Notes: generated by a model not told the origin, from the sequence alone. Numbered from the stretch's first letter, positions 55,196 to 63,800 are shown. The stretch: DNA of 64,000 nucleotides from Rhizobium sp. BG4 (GCF_016864575.1 NZ_CP044125.1:3764001-3828000), one strand, 5' to 3'. Made by a program: numbers and translations.

Positions 55196-55805
55196 TCTCT
55201 TCGTTCTCCGCTTTGCGCTGCGCCGCCATTTCCTGCGCGATGGCAATCCGTTGGGCCACCATCGCCTTGCGACGCTCTTCCTTCTCTTCCTCAGTGTCCG
55301 GTTCGACGTCGGCAACCATCGTCAAAATGAGCTCCTGCCTTCTCGCAATGCTCATGCGCCCGATGGCCTCCAAGTCGAGCAGAACGCGCTCCCGATCGAT
55401 TTCAACGCGGGGGCGGGCATGTTCCGGTTCGAGGATATCGTCGTCGAGCAACGGGACCGGTTCGCCAGCCATGCGAAATGCATCCGCTCTCGACGAGGGC
55501 AGGAAATCGTCAACCCGCTCGACCGACACGATGACGACCGGAAGCTCAAGACCCGCGCCGGTGAGCTTGTGTGTGGGAATGCTGGCATGTTCCGCCACGA
55601 AGAGCAGGGGGCCGCCGGTATGCGAGGGCTCTTCGTCACCCTGCACCGGTTGAACGGTTTCGGCCTCTTCCGCCAATTGCGCGTCATAGGCTTCCAGTTG
55701 CTCGTTCATGGCCCGGGCATTGATGACGCCAGAACGAACCATGCCCTGCAGGAGCGCGGCAATCTCGTGGCGTTTCAGCAGTGACGTGTCGATATCGGCT
55801 ATCAT
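55179..55805 (-). CDS. Acidic helical protein of the phage-like block
   Basis: A 208-residue protein. The N-terminus (IADIDTSLLKRHEIAALLQGMVRSGVINARAMNEQLEAYDAQLAEEAET in pieces) is helical; the middle has beta character (ELPVVIVSVERVDDFLP); the C-terminus is a long charged helix (EPDTEEEKEERRKAMVAQRIAIAQEM). Start at 55805 overlaps the previous stop (ATGA). No family recognised. Confidence 0.55.
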   Translation of the reverse strand: MIADIDTSLLKRHEIAALLQGMVRSGVINARAMNEQLEAYDAQLAEEAETVQPVQGDEEPSHTGGPLLFVAEHASIPTHKLTGAGLELPVVIVSVERVDDFLPSSRADAFRMAGEPVPLLDDDILEPEHARPRVEIDRERVLLDLEAIGRMSIARRQELILTMVADVEPDTEEEKEERRKAMVAQRIAIAQEMAAQRKAENEENEHVG

Positions 55806-56734
55806 CGGGCACCTGCTGCTGCCCTGCGAACCGCGATGAACTGACCAGCCTTCGCCTTCTGCAACAGCGCCTCGCAAAGCTTCAAGCCGTGATCCATGTC
55901 GAGTTCGCCCGATGCGACCTGACGCATGACTTCGGCCATAGCCTCATCAGGGACCATGTCGACGATTTCGGCGCCTGCCTCATTCGGAGCGACAACCGGG
56001 CCAAGGGCGCGGCCAATCAGCATCTGACTGACGCGAGCCTTGTCCGTCATCGAGCCTTTCTCCATGACCTCAATTGCCGTGTCGAAAGCCTGTTTAAGGG
56101 CGCCGAACGCCCGGGCCTTGCCATAAAGCCGAGCCATGCCGGCATCGGTGGGGCCGATATCGGGGTCGATGCCAGCGCGCTTGCAGGCTGCGACGTGCTC
56201 CCGCTTCTGACGGCGGCGCTCTAAAGCGGCTTCCTTGGCTTCGTCAACGGCGGCGCGGGCACCTTGCACCGCCCCAGCCTTCAAAGCCTCTAGGCGAGCA
56301 TCTGTATGGGTTTGCGGGGCAACAGGCTTCGGAAGAGCAATCCCAAGAAGCCGACCGGGATCAACCTGACGCTCGAAGCCGAGCGCTTCCTCTGCTTGGC
56401 GGGCGAGAGCCCGGGCCTGCGAGATAGACTGCGCAGATTGGTGGCTGTCGAGTTTCCACTGCACTTCGGCCATGCGCAGCGCCGCGGCCTCAATGAGCCG
56501 TTCGATACCGTTCTCATGCATGCGGTCTGCGAGTTCGAGCCGATAGGCCTTGATGGCTTTGAGCATCAGTTTCCCGAGCGTCGATCGGTAATCGACCTTG
56601 CCGTCATTCCGGCGCACGAACATGCCGTTTCGGTCGCGTCGCTGGCGTTTAACTTCCCGCTTCGCCATGACCTGGCTGTTATCGACGGGGTTATCTGCCC
56701 CCGTAACACCGCCTTCTTTTCCGATCGTCGTCAT
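55802..56734 (-). CDS. First gene of the phage-like minus-strand block, unknown function
   Basis: A 310-residue, largely helical, basic protein. Its start is a TTG/ATG-type codon at 56734 after an AT-rich stretch; residues 24-45 (AKREVKRQRRDRNGMFVRR) are strongly basic and could bind nucleic acid. The C-terminal half (ARVSQMLIGRALGPVVAP and following) is acidic. It is coupled to the next gene by ATGA. It could be a small terminase or scaffold-like protein, but no signature supports either. Confidence 0.5.
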   Translation of the reverse strand: MTTIGKEGGVTGADNPVDNSQVMAKREVKRQRRDRNGMFVRRNDGKVDYRSTLGKLMLKAIKAYRLELADRMHENGIERLIEAAALRMAEVQWKLDSHQSAQSISQARALARQAEEALGFERQVDPGRLLGIALPKPVAPQTHTDARLEALKAGAVQGARAAVDEAKEAALERRRQKREHVAACKRAGIDPDIGPTDAGMARLYGKARAFGALKQAFDTAIEVMEKGSMTDKARVSQMLIGRALGPVVAPNEAGAEIVDMVPDEAMAEVMRQVASGELDMDHGLKLCEALLQKAKAGQFIAVRRAAAGAR

Positions 56735-57536
56735 TAGGTCTCTCAGTCCGCCGTTTGTAAGTTGGCTTGTGGGTAATTCTGGCCACTTTGCTCTGATGCC
56801 TGAATCTAATGGCTTTTCGAGTGGTAGTGACGGTCAAAACGCCCACAACTGCCTTTTAAGGTAGCAAAAGGAAGCATTTTCGCAACCGGCGAGCGGCGGT
56901 TTAGGGTAGGGGGAACAAAACGGGAAAGGGATTATCGAAACTCAGACGTTCCGGGACCGCGGCGCGGGGTGCTTCTGATCATCATCCATGTTCGGCAACG
57001 GATGCCACCCGTCCCCCTTCCTCTATCCCGCTTGTGAGGTGCTTTGCGAGTTTTGACCTTATGCCCCCATGGCGCTGAAACCGGCTTTGCGCTGGGCGAT
57101 CGCGAATACTGGATGCTGCTTTCAAAAAAAATCGGTCTGAATTGCCCGTTTGAGAGATTTCGGGCCGTTGCGTTTCTTCCCGGGTTTTTCCCTGACGAGG
57201 GGGCTTCGCCCTCTCTCGGGAATGGTCTCTTCCCTATCGTGAAGGATTGACCGTGGCGCGGCCTTCGTCAGCTTTGGGGTAGACGCTGGCGCAATCGCGT
57301 CAGGATTAACGCCTGCGAGAAAACAGGGGCTCGCCGGTGTGATGAAAGCGGGCAACGGCTGGCGGCGCTCTGTGGTCGTTTTTTATGGGTCGCATAAAGA
57401 GGCGACCAATGCAGCTTGCTCGCCTTCGTAGCGCCCGATGAGAGCGGCGGGAAAACTATCGATCGGCGGTCGCATCTGAGTTGCAGACTCGCCGTGCTAA
57501 CGGTACGGCTGGCGTGAGGATTATCGAGGGCGATCG
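56735..57536. other. About 800 bp without a convincing gene, between island blocks
   Basis: It lies between a minus-strand block (left) and a plus-strand block (right), so should contain both promoters. It holds short inverted repeats such as GGTCGC-N8-GCGACC (57388-57407) and a GGGGGC-TTC-GCCCTC-like hairpin near 57200-57216. Short ORFs here have no ribosome sites and no conserved look. Confidence 0.5.
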
Positions 57537-57932
57537 GTGGGGACCTGGATCAAGCGAATATTCGGCGCGGCCGTTCTCGGCATTATCGGTTACGGCGCCT
57601 TTGACTACTTTCAGGCTGGCTATCACACGCGGCCGGAAATGCCGGAAGGCGCGTTTTCGCTCTCCTACAAGAACGGGCTTCGAGCGATCCTTGTCGGAGT
57701 GCCGAACGAGAAAGAGACGCGCCGATACTTCGGACACCCGCAGGACGTGCCGTTTTACCTGAAAGACGCATGGTCGTTCTGCGCTCCGCCCGAAGGTGAG
57801 GAAAGGGCGAAAGCCGCAGAATTCATCAAAAGCCGCAACATGCCGGGTGAGCGGTTCGAGGTCGTGTGCAAGATCAAGGCCGACAATGACGTTGTCATCA
57901 GGGGCCTTATTACGTCAGTCCCCCGTCTATAG
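57537..57932 (+). CDS. Membrane-anchored small protein
   Basis: A 131-residue protein with an N-terminal membrane helix (IFGAAVLGIIGYGAFDYF) and a soluble domain containing two cysteines (SFCAPP and VVCKIK). It probably starts with GTG at 57537. No family recognised. First of three plus-strand genes leading to a HEPN/MltR-like gene. Confidence 0.45.
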   Translation: MGTWIKRIFGAAVLGIIGYGAFDYFQAGYHTRPEMPEGAFSLSYKNGLRAILVGVPNEKETRRYFGHPQDVPFYLKDAWSFCAPPEGEERAKAAEFIKSRNMPGERFEVVCKIKADNDVVIRGLITSVPRL

Positions 57933-57947
57933 CCGAAAGAGCCTAAC

Positions 57948-58190
57948 ATGCACGACAAACCTACCACCGTCGCTGTCCGGATTTCCAACGTTCTTTATTG
58001 GGCATGTACGGGCGTCTCATTGCTCATCGTGCTATGGCTGGCCGGAACCGGCATCTACATGCAATTCATTGAAACGCGCTACGCCGTGCAGGGACCGATC
58101 GAATGGGAACGAGGAATCCCGGCTTTGGCAGCAGCGGTCCTTATCTTTCTGATCGGCCGAGCAGTTCGATACGTTGTGACAGCGCGGTAG
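57948..58190 (+). CDS. Small two-helix membrane protein
   Basis: An 80-residue protein with two membrane helices (about residues 14-38 and 58-78) and a short loop between them. The ATG lies 15 bases after the previous stop, and its end is 4 bases before the HEPN/MltR-like gene, so these two are almost surely translated together. No family recognised. Confidence 0.55.
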   Translation: MHDKPTTVAVRISNVLYWACTGVSLLIVLWLAGTGIYMQFIETRYAVQGPIEWERGIPALAAAVLIFLIGRAVRYVVTAR

Positions 58191-58194
58191 TATC

Positions 58195-58698
58195 ATGGAA
58201 GAGCCGGATTCCCAGCCTGTCTCCGATTTGGCGAAGCTCTTCGAGATCCCGCCAGATTATAGCCACGCTGCCAAAGTGCTAATGGTGGCGACGCTTCTTG
58301 AGCGCGTACTTGAGCAGATTCTACAAGCTCAGATGCCCAACCTGAGCGGCAAGCTGAAAGAAAAGATATTCAGCGGGTACGGGCCCTTTTCAACATTTTC
58401 GGCGAAGATCGACGTCAGTCAGGCGCTGGGGCTGATCACGGCGGAAGAGGCAAAGGATTTGAACGACATTCGAGGCGTTCGTAATTTCTTCGCTCACTCT
58501 GACGAGCTGCTGCATTTCGGCCACGAGGCGTTCGATAGCCCGAAGATCAAAAACAACCCGCTGAAACGAAGCGAGGCAATGTTCTTCGCCGCAGCGGCTA
58601 ATCTAGTCGCGACAATTAAGCCCCGTTTGGAGACTGCGGCATTGATAGGAGCTATTGCCGCTCGCAAAGCAGCACGAGGCAAGACGGACGGATTGTAA
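58195..58698 (+). CDS. MltR/HEPN-like protein with an R-x4-H motif
   Basis: A 167-residue all-helical protein resembling MltR (mannitol-repressor) proteins: LKEKIFSGYGPFSTFSAKIDVSQALGLI and NDIRGVRNFFAHSDELLHFG. The latter contains Arg96-x4-His101, the catalytic pattern of HEPN ribonucleases found in toxins and abortive-infection systems. It is coupled to a small two-helix membrane protein. Whether this protein regulates a sugar operon, cuts RNA, or both cannot be told; no mannitol genes are nearby. Confidence 0.6.
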   Translation: MEEPDSQPVSDLAKLFEIPPDYSHAAKVLMVATLLERVLEQILQAQMPNLSGKLKEKIFSGYGPFSTFSAKIDVSQALGLITAEEAKDLNDIRGVRNFFAHSDELLHFGHEAFDSPKIKNNPLKRSEAMFFAAAANLVATIKPRLETAALIGAIAARKAARGKTDGL

Positions 58699-58711
58699 GA
58701 GCAACGTGCTG

Positions 58712-58948
58712 TCAATCATGTCCGACCGGCTTCGGATGACGAATCGCGAATGCCGCGGCGCTGATCAGCCCACAAGCCTTCTCCGACCAGTCGGCGGGGA
58801 ACCGGATCGGCGATTGCCCGCCCATCAAAATCAGTGTCACGGTTCGGTTGCCCGCGAGGTCGCGGCTCGGCCGGCAGCGCTTGATTTCGGAAATGTGCGC
58901 CGTGCGTCCCGTCTTCGGGTCGCGGAAAATCAAATGCTCGTGTGTCAT
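58712..58948 (-). CDS. Small protein of unknown function
   Basis: A 78-residue protein (MTHEHLIFRDPKTGRTAHISEIK...HPKPVGHD) with beta-rich character. It converges with the HEPN/MltR-like gene (13 bases apart) and is separated from the nuclease operon upstream by a terminator. No family recognised. Confidence 0.45.
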   Translation of the reverse strand: MTHEHLIFRDPKTGRTAHISEIKRCRPSRDLAGNRTVTLILMGGQSPIRFPADWSEKACGLISAAAFAIRHPKPVGHD

Positions 58949-59010
58949 GGGACCGTTCCTGTTGCTTCTTCGAGACGGCACAGACGATAAGCGCGGACCG
59001 GTAAACGAAA

Positions 59011-59037
59011 AAACCCGCCTCGATGAGAGACGGGCTT
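59011..59037 (-). terminator. Terminator of the nuclease operon
   Basis: A stem of about 11 bp with a G-U pair, loop of 5, followed on the minus strand by TTTTTTCG. Its sequence is almost the same as the integrase terminator at 62330-62356. Confidence 0.75.
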
Positions 59038-59060
59038 TGCCGGTGACGAGGCGCCGGTCG

Positions 59061-59477
59061 TCAGTTCGAGACGGACGTCGTCGGCTGGGGATCGGGGCAC
59101 CACACGCGGACGCGAGCCTTTCGGAATTTTGCCCCGGCGCGGTAACGCAGCGCGACGCCATCGGCAATCATCTGTTCGCCGATGTTTCGTTCCCCGACGT
59201 ACACCCGGGCCAGCGTCCGGCCGAAAAAGTCTATCCCGTCACGCTCGATGCGCACCGGGCCTGCTGAAAGCAATTGCGCTAGATGTTCTCTTGCTTCGAC
59301 GCCGAGCTCGTACTCCCGAGCGCAGCGCGGTCGATATGTTTCCGGGGTGTCAATTTCAATGATCCGGAACACTTCGTCCCCAGCCCGGAGCGTGTCACCG
59401 TCGACGATCGCCAGCCGGTCGCTAGCAAGGGCAGGGGCGGCTAATAAGGCCGCGGTAATGACGACAAGCGCCTTCAT
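59061..59477 (-). CDS. Secreted thermonuclease-like (SNase) protein
   Basis: A 138-residue protein with a signal peptide (KALVVITAALLAAPALA) and a staphylococcal-nuclease domain: VDGDT, FRIIEIDTPETYRP (catalytic Arg and acidic residues) and GIDFFGRTLARVYV. The mature part is slightly short for the family, losing some C-terminal sequence. SNases cut DNA and RNA outside the cytoplasm. Start ATG at 59477; two bases after the upstream stop. It is part of an island operon of small genes. Confidence 0.85.
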   Translation of the reverse strand: MKALVVITAALLAAPALASDRLAIVDGDTLRAGDEVFRIIEIDTPETYRPRCAREYELGVEAREHLAQLLSAGPVRIERDGIDFFGRTLARVYVGERNIGEQMIADGVALRYRAGAKFRKARVRVWCPDPQPTTSVSN

Positions 59478-59479
59478 TC

Positions 59480-59722
59480 TCACTTTCCCATCTTTTCTAA
59501 AGCCGTCGACGGCACATTGTGGCGCCTGATGATCGCATTCCACCATTGAAGTTGCTTTGCGCTGATCGATGCGGCGCTGCGCTTCTTCGCCATCTTCGAC
59601 GCGAAATCAAGTTCCGACAGCGACAGGTCGCGATTAGCGATCAGCCAGGCGGCAATGCTGGCGGCACGCTCGAAATCAAATGCGGCGCCTCTTGCTGCCG
59701 CTACAAACCGGTCAGGGTTCAT
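59480..59722 (-). CDS. Small helical protein, possible DNA-binding
   Basis: An 80-residue protein with DLSLSELDFASKMAKKRSAASISAKQLQWWNAIIRRH, a helical, basic segment recalling short phage proteins that read plasmid or phage DNA (QWW motif). No firm family. Its stop lies two bases before the nuclease start. Confidence 0.5.
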   Translation of the reverse strand: MNPDRFVAAARGAAFDFERAASIAAWLIANRDLSLSELDFASKMAKKRSAASISAKQLQWWNAIIRRHNVPSTALEKMGK

Positions 59723-59731
59723 TTCAAATCC

Positions 59732-60016
59732 TCAATGACAATGGTGGTGGAAAGGCCGAAGATCGAACGGCTCCGACCAGCGCACGCCGGCGTTGCCCTC
59801 GACTTCGAATTCGAGCTCGAGTCCGCGCTCAATCTGCGCCGTGACGGCTGCGGTCAGGGTCGCGTCGTCCAAATCGAGCGATGTTGCCGCACCGCCGGTG
59901 CTCTCGTCGGCATAAGTCCGGAAGATCATGGCGAAGGCGCCTGCCGACCACGGATCATCCTCGACGGTCGGGATCTCGAACCCCTTCGGGATCAGGGTCC
60001 AATAGGTGACGCTCAT
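59732..60016 (-). CDS. Small acidic protein of unknown function
   Basis: A 94-residue protein (MSVTYWTLIPKGFEIPTVEDD...RPFHHHCH) with a His-rich end. It starts within the stop of the upstream gene (ATGA, 60013-60016). No family recognised. Confidence 0.45.
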   Translation of the reverse strand: MSVTYWTLIPKGFEIPTVEDDPWSAGAFAMIFRTYADESTGGAATSLDLDDATLTAAVTAQIERGLELEFEVEGNAGVRWSEPFDLRPFHHHCH

Positions 60017-60399
60017 CGCTTAGCCCTCAAGCTGCCGCGGCCGATGATCGAGCCCGGGATATCCTCAACGCGGCGAAGGACAATCACCTGCGCGTGCTGT
60101 TCCGATTGTGTCGGAGGGCAAATCTCGAACTCGCGGACATGCACGAAAATACGATCCGTCATCCTCGCGACCATTTCGGCCGCCAAGTCATCGCCGAAGT
60201 GCTCGGAAAACGCCTTGCGGATGCGGTTCCCGGCCGCCCGGATTTCACCGCTTCGCTTCGGAACGTTCCTCGCGTTCATCGCCCGCGCAGCGATCGCATA
60301 CGGCGCCCCGCTCTTGTGCATCAAGAACGGAACGAGCATGCCCGGCTTTTCGGACTTCGGCGGTTGCCAGTCGAGAAGTTCGAGTTGATCGTTCGTCAT
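60013..60399 (-). CDS. Protein of unknown function in the right-arm operon
   Basis: A 128-residue protein: an N-terminal Pro-rich segment, a helical middle (AGNRIRKAFSEHFGDDLAAEMVARMTDR) and a beta-rich end. ATG at 60399 preceded by GGAA. Coupled to the next gene by overlap. No family recognised. Confidence 0.5.
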   Translation of the reverse strand: MTNDQLELLDWQPPKSEKPGMLVPFLMHKSGAPYAIAARAMNARNVPKRSGEIRAAGNRIRKAFSEHFGDDLAAEMVARMTDRIFVHVREFEICPPTQSEQHAQVIVLRRVEDIPGSIIGRGSLRAKR

Positions 60400-60625
60400 G
60401 CTCGCGGTTCCTTTCGATCGCGTGTGGACTCCGAGTCCGGAGGGTTAAGACGCCTTGCGGCGGGCACAAAGGGCGCGGCCCTTTGAACCGTCACGATTGC
60501 ACCGGCGGCGGCTATGGTTTCCTCCGAGCGGGAGGATGGATTCGATTCTGCTTTGGAATGGGCGGGTTCATCGTCCAGCGCCTCGCAAGCGGAAACTAAC
60601 TCCCACGAACCCGGTTCGTATGCCT

Positions 60626-61291
60626 CTATTGGAGGGAACCCGAAGAATTCGGAGTCTTCGCGCCCGCGTAGAGTTTCAGGGGTTTCCGAGATACCGTGTA
60701 CCCTATTCGGCTGGGGGCACCGTGTACCCTATTCGGCTCACCAGATCGCCGCTCGAAACGGGGATCCGGTACGGTCGGAATAACGCTCCGCGAAAACCGG
60801 CTTCCGGGCTTGGCTCTTGCAGAAGCGCGCTCGATCCAGCCGCGATCCTCGATCTTGTTCAAGTCGTTCTTGGCGGACTCAACGGCTCGGCTCATCATTC
60901 CGGCAAGCACGGTGTTCGAAGCCAGGCAAAGACCTCTTTCCAAATCCATCGCCGTGGCCAATGCGCTAACAATCCTCCCGCAAATGCCGACCTTCGCGCA
61001 ATCTTCGAGGGCGGCCTTACGCCATTCCTCGATTTTAGCGCGACGGTCGTCCTTCTGCCGATCGGAGAACAGCGGATAGCCTTTCCGCTTCTCAAAGCGT
61101 CGACGGGTTCCTTTGAAAATGCAGGGATCGCAAGCGCGCTCGATGCGAGAGAGGGCGTCGGCGCTTGCCTTCTCTGTCGGGTTCGCGCTATTGTCGCCTA
61201 CGAAAACACCTTGCTTACTGTGGTTTTCTCTGTTCATGACGCCGTTTCGGATGCCTGCCGAGACGGCGTTTTGCTTTTCAGCATTCCTCAT
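60626..61291 (-). CDS. Winged-helix replication/regulation-like protein
   Basis: About 221 residues. The centre (VGICGRIVSALATAMDLERGLCLASNTVLAGMMSRAVESAKNDLNKIEDRGWIER in parts) is a winged helix-turn-helix of the kind found in phage and plasmid replication or helix-turn-helix_36 proteins. The N-terminus is basic; the C-terminus contains DNA with a 20-bp direct repeat. Start uncertain (61291 chosen; 61366 and 61237 possible). It may be the island's replication initiator or a repressor. Confidence 0.6.
   Translation of the reverse strand: MRNAEKQNAVSAGIRNGVMNRENHSKQGVFVGDNSANPTEKASADALSRIERACDPCIFKGTRRRFEKRKGYPLFSDRQKDDRRAKIEEWRKAALEDCAKVGICGRIVSALATAMDLERGLCLASNTVLAGMMSRAVESAKNDLNKIEDRGWIERASARAKPGSRFSRSVIPTVPDPRFERRSGEPNRVHGAPSRIGYTVSRKPLKLYAGAKTPNSSGSLQ
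60693..60738. repeat. Two 20-bp direct repeats, iteron-like
   Basis: ACCGTGTACCCTATTCGGCT occurs at 60693-60712 and 60719-60738, 26 bases apart, near the end of the winged-helix gene. Because 26 is not a multiple of three, the same DNA is read in two frames; the DNA, not the protein, seems to be the conserved object. Confidence 0.75.
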
Positions 61292-61426
61292 TTTAAAAGC
61301 TTTCGGATGAAATGACCGGCTGCAAGCTGCAGGAGCGCTGCCAAGTCGGGTAACGTGAGCCGGCATCCGGTGCCGGGGTATTCCTGTGTACTCGGGGCGA
61401 TCACTCGCCCAGCCGCACGGCGGCTT

Positions 61427-61900
61427 TCATTTGTCGATCGCCCCTGTAAATCTGCCAGACCCTTTAGCCGCCGTGGCTGAATGCCGTGTGCCCTTACCGA
61501 CCGGGAGGCTAAGAGCCTCGCCCAGCGGCCAGCCATGCTTTAGCCGCCATTGCACCCTGCGAGGAAGAAGGCCCGCGCCTTCGGCAGCATCAGGCAAGGG
61601 AACCGCCGCGCCATCGATCGTCAACGCGATCGAGGTCGCCGAGAGGCGCATGGATGCGCTTTTCGTCATCCAGCGGCAATTGCCGGGTTCGTAACCGCGG
61701 CTCTTGTCGAGGCGGCCGAGCAAAGTTCCCTTCGGCTGCTCGCCCATATCCTGCAAGAAGGCCGTGAAGCTCTCTCGCCACCGGCGGCACATGAAAACGC
61801 CTCGCCCGCCGTAGCGGTGAAACTTGTCGTCGGCTTCATCGTGGCAGCGCTTTCTAGCGAAGTACCAAGCGCGGTATTCTGACGTTTGCGAAAGCATCAA
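61427..61900 (-). CDS. HNH-like phage protein
   Basis: A 157-residue protein. The N-terminal half (YRAWYFARKRCHDEADDKFHRYGGRG, MCRRWRESFTAFLQDMGEQP, RGYEPGNCRWMTK) is a pattern common in phage proteins of the HNH/AP2-like type; the classic catalytic HNH histidines are replaced in part. The C-terminus (LLPRRVQWRLKHGWPLGEAL) is an HTH-like segment. It overlaps the AlpA-type stop (61897-61900). Confidence 0.7.
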   Translation of the reverse strand: MMLSQTSEYRAWYFARKRCHDEADDKFHRYGGRGVFMCRRWRESFTAFLQDMGEQPKGTLLGRLDKSRGYEPGNCRWMTKSASMRLSATSIALTIDGAAVPLPDAAEGAGLLPRRVQWRLKHGWPLGEALSLPVGKGTRHSATAAKGSGRFTGAIDK

Positions 61901-62112
61901 GCGGCCTCGCCTCGTGCCTTCTGAATCGTCGTCGCGATATAGGCGTCGATTTCGCTTTCGAGAAACACGATGCGACCGCCGTCGAGCTTGATCGGCTTTG
62001 GGAACTTGTTGCTCTCGAACAGGGTGTAAAGCTTAGCGCGGGAGTATGTCGTGCGTGCCGTTACCTGCTTAAGGGTCAGAAAGCGTTCGCGAGCGTCAGC
62101 GTTGTCGTTCAT
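61897..62112 (-). CDS. AlpA-family regulator/excisionase
   Basis: A 71-residue MerR-fold protein: FLTLKQVTARTTYSRAKLYTLFESNKFPKPIKLDGGRIVFLESEIDAYI in pieces, the winged helix plus the W/F-x-x-x-E-I end typical of AlpA, which regulates integrase genes and acts in excision of P4-like elements. The ATG at 62112 follows a GAGAAC-like site. It lies 272 bases from the integrase stop on the same strand. Confidence 0.88.
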   Translation of the reverse strand: MNDNADARERFLTLKQVTARTTYSRAKLYTLFESNKFPKPIKLDGGRIVFLESEIDAYIATTIQKARGEAA

Positions 62113-62329
62113 TTTGCGTTCTCCAATTGTCTTTTGCCGTCTTGGCGAGAACAAAAAGAGCGCGAAATTATCGAAACGGGAATATGTGAAGATTTTACAT
62201 GCCGGTCGATTTGCAACCAATGAGTTGCGCGCATGAACTGTTTTCATTGTCAAAATTGGCCGAGCATGCAGGGTCATGCGCCCTGTGGATATTGCGTTGC
62301 CAAGGTATCAGCGGTTGCAGGAAAAACGA

Positions 62330-62356
62330 AAGCCCGCCTCATGGAGAGACGGGCTT
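62330..62356 (-). terminator. Integrase terminator
   Basis: An 11-bp stem with one G-U pair, loop ATGGA, followed on the minus strand by TCGTTTTTCC; 28 bases past the integrase stop. Confidence 0.8.
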
Positions 62357-62384
62357 GGATATTTCAGGACGCCATTTTTGGACG

Positions 62385-63653
62385 TCAGGCACTCTTGAGA
62401 GGGAAGGCCGTGACGTTGTCCGCAGGCGCGTTCTTGCCCGTGAGAAAGCTTGCCCATGCCGTCATGAGCGCTAAACGCTTGGCGAGGTAATCTGCGCGAT
62501 TGTAGGCCCTTTCTACGGCATCGCCGATCTTGTGGCCGATTGCCATATCGATCAGCCGGGATTCGAATTGCGTCTCGTTGTTCCCCCACGTCGAGAAGGT
62601 CGAGCGCAGGCCATGATTGTCCATGACGTCGCTCGAATAGCCGAGCGCTCGTGTCTTGTTCAACATGCTGTTCGTCGCCATCGGGCCGCCGTTCCGCTGG
62701 TTCGGAAAGAGATATTCGCTATCCGCCATGAAGTCCGGGTTTCGGGCCTTATGCCGAAGTGCCACCTTGACCACAGAAACCGCCGCTGGCGAGAGCGGAA
62801 CCTTGTGCTCATGCTTCACCTTCGAAAGCTCTGGGATCGTCCACATGCCCGCTTCTAAGTCGAAGTCGGCGATCTTGGCCTCGCGAACGTCAATCGTCCG
62901 AACGCCGCTCAAGATCAGCAGTTGCAATGCAAGCCCTGCGGCGGTGCCGTCAGCGTCCAGCTTCGAATAAAAGGCTGGCATGTCGGCATAAGCCAAGGAA
63001 GCATGAGGTTCGACTTTCGTCACCTTCTCGCGAGCAACGAACAGATATTCGAGGCAACCTTTCCAGCGAGCAGGATTATCACCGGTTCGGTATTTCTTGA
63101 CGGTCGCCCAATCCAGAATGTTTTCAATGCGGCCGCGAAGGTCGGAAGCCGTCTTCGTGTTCGAAGTCCATATCGGGCGGAGCGCTGCCTCGACGAGATC
63201 GACGTTGATATCCTCGACGTTCAAGGCACCGAGCGTGGGATAAGCGTAATCTTTGAGCGACTGTTTCCAGCGCCTGAAATGCTGCGCAGTCCAATGCTCG
63301 CCCTTGGCATCCATGAAACCTTTCGCGCATTCCTCGAAGGTGCGGCCCTGCCGAGCGGCAGCAATGCGCGCCGACTTCGAGCGGTCCCGTTCTTCGATCG
63401 GATCGATGCCGTCTTTCAGTTTCAAGCGCAGCAATCGGGCTTGTTCGCGGGCGTCCGCCAGCGGCAAATCATTGAGCGAGCCAAGACCCATCGCCCGCGC
63501 TTTGCCGCCGGGAAGTTTGAAACGGAAGATCCAAGAACGCATCACAGCGCCGTCGCGGGCAGTGCATTGAAGCCACAGATTGCCGCCGTCGCCATGCATC
63601 CCAGCCGGCAGGTTCTTGCAATTGTTCGGAAGACGATGGATGCCCTTTGCCAT
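62385..63653 (-). CDS. int: P4-type site-specific tyrosine integrase
   Basis: A 422-residue tyrosine recombinase of the DUF4102/P4 type. The N-terminal arm-binding domain (about 1-90), core-binding domain (about 110-200) and catalytic domain are complete. Catalytic residues: Arg252 (LSGVRTID), Lys near 281-284, His347-x-x-Arg350 (NHGLRSTF), His374 (IGHKIG) and Tyr384 (RAYNRADY). It drives island integration and excision, aided by the AlpA-type gene. No tRNA gene adjoins it, unusual for this family. Confidence 0.95.
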   Translation of the reverse strand: MAKGIHRLPNNCKNLPAGMHGDGGNLWLQCTARDGAVMRSWIFRFKLPGGKARAMGLGSLNDLPLADAREQARLLRLKLKDGIDPIEERDRSKSARIAAARQGRTFEECAKGFMDAKGEHWTAQHFRRWKQSLKDYAYPTLGALNVEDINVDLVEAALRPIWTSNTKTASDLRGRIENILDWATVKKYRTGDNPARWKGCLEYLFVAREKVTKVEPHASLAYADMPAFYSKLDADGTAAGLALQLLILSGVRTIDVREAKIADFDLEAGMWTIPELSKVKHEHKVPLSPAAVSVVKVALRHKARNPDFMADSEYLFPNQRNGGPMATNSMLNKTRALGYSSDVMDNHGLRSTFSTWGNNETQFESRLIDMAIGHKIGDAVERAYNRADYLAKRLALMTAWASFLTGKNAPADNVTAFPLKSA

Positions 63654-63800
63654 GATGAGCTATTTCCCGTTACCCACATTCAATAAGTCAACGGTAAGAG
63701 ACAAACTAAGACATTGCAAGAAGATAATTCAGGCGCAATCGCCTGTATATCATGGCAGCGTAAGACGGATTAGGACAACGTGAAATGAGGCGATTGCGAA

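Noticed and set aside
57044..57355. Small open frames of 68-77 codons in the 800-bp gap
   Set aside because: No ribosome sites, low-complexity translations, and overlap with hairpins; not supported as genes.
58195..58698. Calling the MltR-like gene a mannitol operon repressor
   Set aside because: No mannitol transport or dehydrogenase genes are near, and the similarity is limited to the HEPN-like core.
60455..61315. A 286-codon plus-strand frame over the winged-helix gene
   Set aside because: It is antisense to a gene with a recognisable winged-helix domain, and its translation shows no domain.
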